Below are positions 63,601 through 64,000 of a DNA stretch of 64,000 bases, one piece after another. The notes below the pieces were generated by a model. That model worked only from the letters and a program-made list of their open reading frames with translations. It did no database searches and was not told the DNA's origin. A program made the translations under genes and the position numbers. Origin of the DNA: Anas platyrhynchos. Taxonomy: Eukaryota; Chordata; Aves; Anseriformes; Anatidae. Where the stretch lies: the NCBI RefSeq assembly GCF_047663525.1, contig NC_092605.1, forward strand, positions 5,332,001 through 5,396,000, written 5' to 3'. Within the stretch, counting starts at the first letter, position 1. Each line of letters begins with the position of its first letter.

Positions 63601-63860
63601 TATGTTTTTCAGAAAGGTTGAAAAGATGATGTGTTAAATTTTTCAGACATCCATTTTAATTCACACCTTGTACCTTTGTGAGCCATGGAAGAAATGATTA
63701 AAATAAAAACCTTAAAAGAGTGTGGACCAAATCTCTTTTCCAGGATAACATCCAAGACTTGAGAAAGAGAGTTACAGTACTTGACTGCCAGCTGCGGAAA
63801 TCAGAATCGGCTAGGAAGACCTTTGAGGTGGCTACTGAAAAACTACTACAATTTATAGAG
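30629..63860 (+). CDS. STXBP4: STXBP4 (syntaxin-binding protein 4, Synip), two-PDZ form, 18 coding exons, 3' partial
   Basis: STXBP4 binds syntaxin-4 and controls insulin-regulated fusion of GLUT4 vesicles. Exons: 30629-30666, 37901-37974, 38163-38258, 38788-38857, 39730-39804, 43120-43205, 43873-44002, 44551-44683, 47376-47482, 47882-48065, 48508-48586, 51309-51403, 51900-51996, 53570-53682, 54369-54455, 55547-55612, 61341-61517, 63744-63860. All phases fit and give 608 residues. In order: PDZ1 (about 26-114, loop [10 protein letters not shown]), Ser/Pro linker (118-190), PDZ2 (about 191-276, [10 protein letters not shown]), Ser/Pro linker, EF-hand-like region (about 380-435), coiled coil (about 462 to the end). 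PDZ2 onward aligns with human STXBP4 as I recall it (553 residues, one PDZ). PDZ1 and its linker are extra. S273 in RAKMRFES aligns with the Akt2 site reported at Ser99. The rest, including the expected WW domain, is beyond the window. The chosen ATG is the first in frame after an in-frame stop at 30572. Confidence 0.93.
32671..32685 (+). repeat. (TG)n microsatellite
   Basis: Seven and a half TG units in an intron of STXBP4. Confidence 0.9.
36829..36842 (+). repeat. Poly-C run, 14 C
   Basis: An uninterrupted C run preceded by ccccctccctctgtcc. The minus strand could form a G-quadruplex. Confidence 0.9.
37625..37668 (+). repeat. Exact 22-base tandem duplication
   Basis: The unit starts ctttggggagaatggaaa and is repeated once without a mismatch. 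This is a young slippage or duplication event about 230 bases before STXBP4 exon 2. Confidence 0.95.
37901..37974 (+). CDS. STXBP4: STXBP4 coding exon 2 (PDZ1 start)
   Basis: It encodes [18 protein letters not shown] and the first half of the carboxylate-binding loop (QNGL). The acceptor is ttcgtag, the donor gtaatt; phase 2 in, 1 out. Confidence 0.87.
38163..38258 (+). CDS. STXBP4: STXBP4 coding exon 3 (PDZ1)
   Basis: It encodes [20 protein letters not shown] and [15 protein letters not shown] strands B to D. The acceptor is tgtttag and the donor gtaagt. Confidence 0.93.
38788..38857 (+). CDS. STXBP4: STXBP4 coding exon 4 (PDZ1)
   Basis: It encodes [20 protein letters not shown], the typical PDZ G-D-x-I-L-x-V-N-G motif. 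The acceptor is the less common acaag; the donor is gtatgt. Confidence 0.93.
39730..39804 (+). CDS. STXBP4: STXBP4 coding exon 5 (PDZ1 end)
   Basis: It encodes [20 protein letters not shown], the second PDZ helix and last strand. The acceptor is ttctag and the donor gtaaga. Confidence 0.93.
39805..43119 (+). other. STXBP4 intron 5 (3.3 kb)
   Basis: AT-rich intron. It contains a possible old repeat at about 40510-40870, a (GAAT)4 run at 41591 and a TA-rich stretch at about 41706-41732. Confidence 0.7.
41591..41608 (+). repeat. (GAAT)n microsatellite
   Basis: Four and a half tetranucleotide units. Confidence 0.9.
43120..43205 (+). CDS. STXBP4: STXBP4 coding exon 6 (inter-PDZ linker)
   Basis: It encodes [20 protein letters not shown] and a Ser-rich stretch. 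The acceptor is ccccag and the donor gtgaga. Confidence 0.88.
43873..44002 (+). CDS. STXBP4: STXBP4 coding exon 7 (inter-PDZ linker)
   Basis: A Ser/Pro-rich segment ([16 protein letters not shown]) ends with [16 protein letters not shown], which aligns with the first residues of human STXBP4 as I recall them. It has no in-frame ATG. The acceptor is cttaaag, the donor gtaatt. Confidence 0.9.
44551..44683 (+). CDS. STXBP4: STXBP4 coding exon 8 (PDZ2)
   Basis: It encodes [20 protein letters not shown] and [20 protein letters not shown], close to the mammalian STXBP4 PDZ domain. It ends in phase 0. Confidence 0.97.
45030..45152 (-). mobile_element. CR1-type LINE, short 3' fragment
   Basis: The plus strand reads tagatcatagaatcattta followed by ggttggaaaagacctctaag and atcatcttgtccaacc, the reverse complement of a CR1 3' end. 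It is truncated after about 120 bases. Confidence 0.93.
46270..46294 (+). repeat. Poly-A run, 25 A
   Basis: A pure A run inside an STXBP4 intron, without a recognisable retrogene or flanking duplication next to it. Confidence 0.9.
47376..47482 (+). CDS. STXBP4: STXBP4 coding exon 9 (PDZ2)
   Basis: It encodes [20 protein letters not shown] and [14 protein letters not shown]. The acceptor is ggttag and the donor gtatct. Confidence 0.97.
47882..48065 (+). CDS. STXBP4: STXBP4 coding exon 10
   Basis: It encodes [14 protein letters not shown], the end of PDZ2 with the putative Akt2-site serine, then a Ser/Pro-rich linker ([18 protein letters not shown]). The donor is gtgagt. Confidence 0.95.
48508..48586 (+). 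CDS. STXBP4: STXBP4 coding exon 11
   Basis: A low-complexity linker ([20 protein letters not shown]) sits between ttcatag and gtaaat. Phases fit. Confidence 0.88.
48587..51308 (+). other. STXBP4 intron 11 (2.7 kb)
   Basis: AT-rich intron with several A runs near 50390 and 50519. A 125-codon open frame at 50931-51308 only runs up to the acceptor and has low-complexity, hydrophobic content. Confidence 0.7.
51309..51403 (+). CDS. STXBP4: STXBP4 coding exon 12
   Basis: It encodes [20 protein letters not shown], aligned with the conserved RFKAEKLE region of human STXBP4. It ends in phase 0. Confidence 0.95.
51900..51996 (+). CDS. STXBP4: STXBP4 coding exon 13 (EF-hand-like)
   Basis: It encodes [20 protein letters not shown] and [11 protein letters not shown], a calmodulin-like EF-hand half. 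A long pyrimidine tract precedes the acceptor ttccag. Confidence 0.97.
51997..53569 (+). other. STXBP4 intron 13
   Basis: AT-rich intron with an exact 11-base tandem repeat (52459-52480) and an imperfect 24-base one (52541-52588). Confidence 0.75.
52541..52588 (+). repeat. Imperfect 24-base tandem duplication
   Basis: Two copies share tactttttaggat and tactgta and differ at a few bases between. Confidence 0.85.
53570..53682 (+). CDS. STXBP4: STXBP4 coding exon 14
   Basis: It encodes [20 protein letters not shown] and [11 protein letters not shown], the second part of the EF-hand-like region. The donor is gtaaag. Confidence 0.95.
54369..54455 (+). CDS. STXBP4: STXBP4 coding exon 15 (coiled coil start)
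   Basis: It encodes [20 protein letters not shown], with heptad character. The donor is gtaatg. Confidence 0.95.
54456..55546 (+). other. STXBP4 intron 15
   Basis: AT-rich intron of 1.1 kb. A (TTTA)n tract at about 55525-55542 lies directly at the acceptor. Confidence 0.75.
55547..55612 (+). CDS. STXBP4: STXBP4 coding exon 16 (coiled coil)
   Basis: Twenty-two codons, [20 protein letters not shown] and KQ. The acceptor is tttacag and the donor gtatgt. Confidence 0.95.
55613..61340 (+). other. STXBP4 intron 16 (5.7 kb)
   Basis: Long AT-rich intron. Slightly GC-richer patches near 58560-58800 and 59350-59560 show no coding or repeat signature I recognise. Confidence 0.7.
61341..61517 (+). CDS. 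STXBP4: STXBP4 coding exon 17 (coiled coil)
   Basis: It encodes [20 protein letters not shown] and [15 protein letters not shown], nearly identical to the mammalian protein. The donor is gtaagc. Confidence 0.98.
61518..63743 (+). other. STXBP4 intron 17 (2.2 kb)
   Basis: AT-rich intron with a short tandem array of about 13 bases (atcaggtagctat-like) at 62616-62665 and T runs. Nothing else recognised. Confidence 0.7.
63744..63860 (+). CDS. STXBP4: STXBP4 coding exon 18 (coiled coil, last in window)
   Basis: It encodes [20 protein letters not shown] and [13 protein letters not shown]. The donor gtaact shows that the gene continues beyond 64000. Confidence 0.97.
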
Positions 63861-64000
63861 GTAACTTTGCCTATCATTTCTAGCAGCATTTTATTTTTAA
63901 AGTGTTGTACTGATGTTTCTGAGGAATAAACATAATAAGCTGACTATAACCTATAGTTGAAACCATTCCACAGCTTGATGCAACTTGCTAGAAATGATGT

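Overview
The window is vertebrate nuclear DNA, most likely from a bird. The genes are split into short exons with GT-AG introns. The 5' ends sit in CpG islands. The only interspersed repeats I can recognise are CR1-type LINE 3' ends, which dominate sauropsid and especially avian genomes, and the introns are compact. I cannot name the species.

Three genes are present in the conserved order TOM1L1 - COX11 - STXBP4. TOM1L1 (+, about 681-24849) is complete: 15 coding exons rebuild a 472-residue VHS/GAT endosomal adaptor. COX11 (-, 29075-27169) is complete: 4 exons rebuild a 257-residue mitochondrial copper chaperone for cytochrome c oxidase. TOM1L1 and COX11 converge tail to tail across about 2-3 kb without other genes. 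STXBP4 (+, from 30629 or earlier, running off the right edge) shares a CpG-island promoter region head to head with COX11. Its 18 coding exons visible here encode 608 residues. The rest of the coiled coil and the WW domain expected from mammalian STXBP4 lie outside the window.

The genes do not form one pathway. TOM1L1 acts in endosomal sorting and Src-family kinase signalling, COX11 in assembly of respiratory complex IV, and STXBP4 in syntaxin-4/GLUT4 vesicle fusion. Their neighbourhood is a conserved vertebrate synteny block.

The most interesting observation is in STXBP4. Six upstream exons, splice-compatible and continuous in frame, encode a complete additional PDZ domain and a Ser/Pro-rich linker ahead of the PDZ domain that aligns with the single one in human STXBP4. 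The human start methionine, as I remember that protein, aligns inside bird exon 7, where no in-frame ATG exists. The bird gene therefore looks like a two-PDZ form and the mammalian protein like an N-terminally shortened one. Apart from this, the window is an ordinary, well-organised locus. I found no RNA gene, CRISPR, phage or other novel system.
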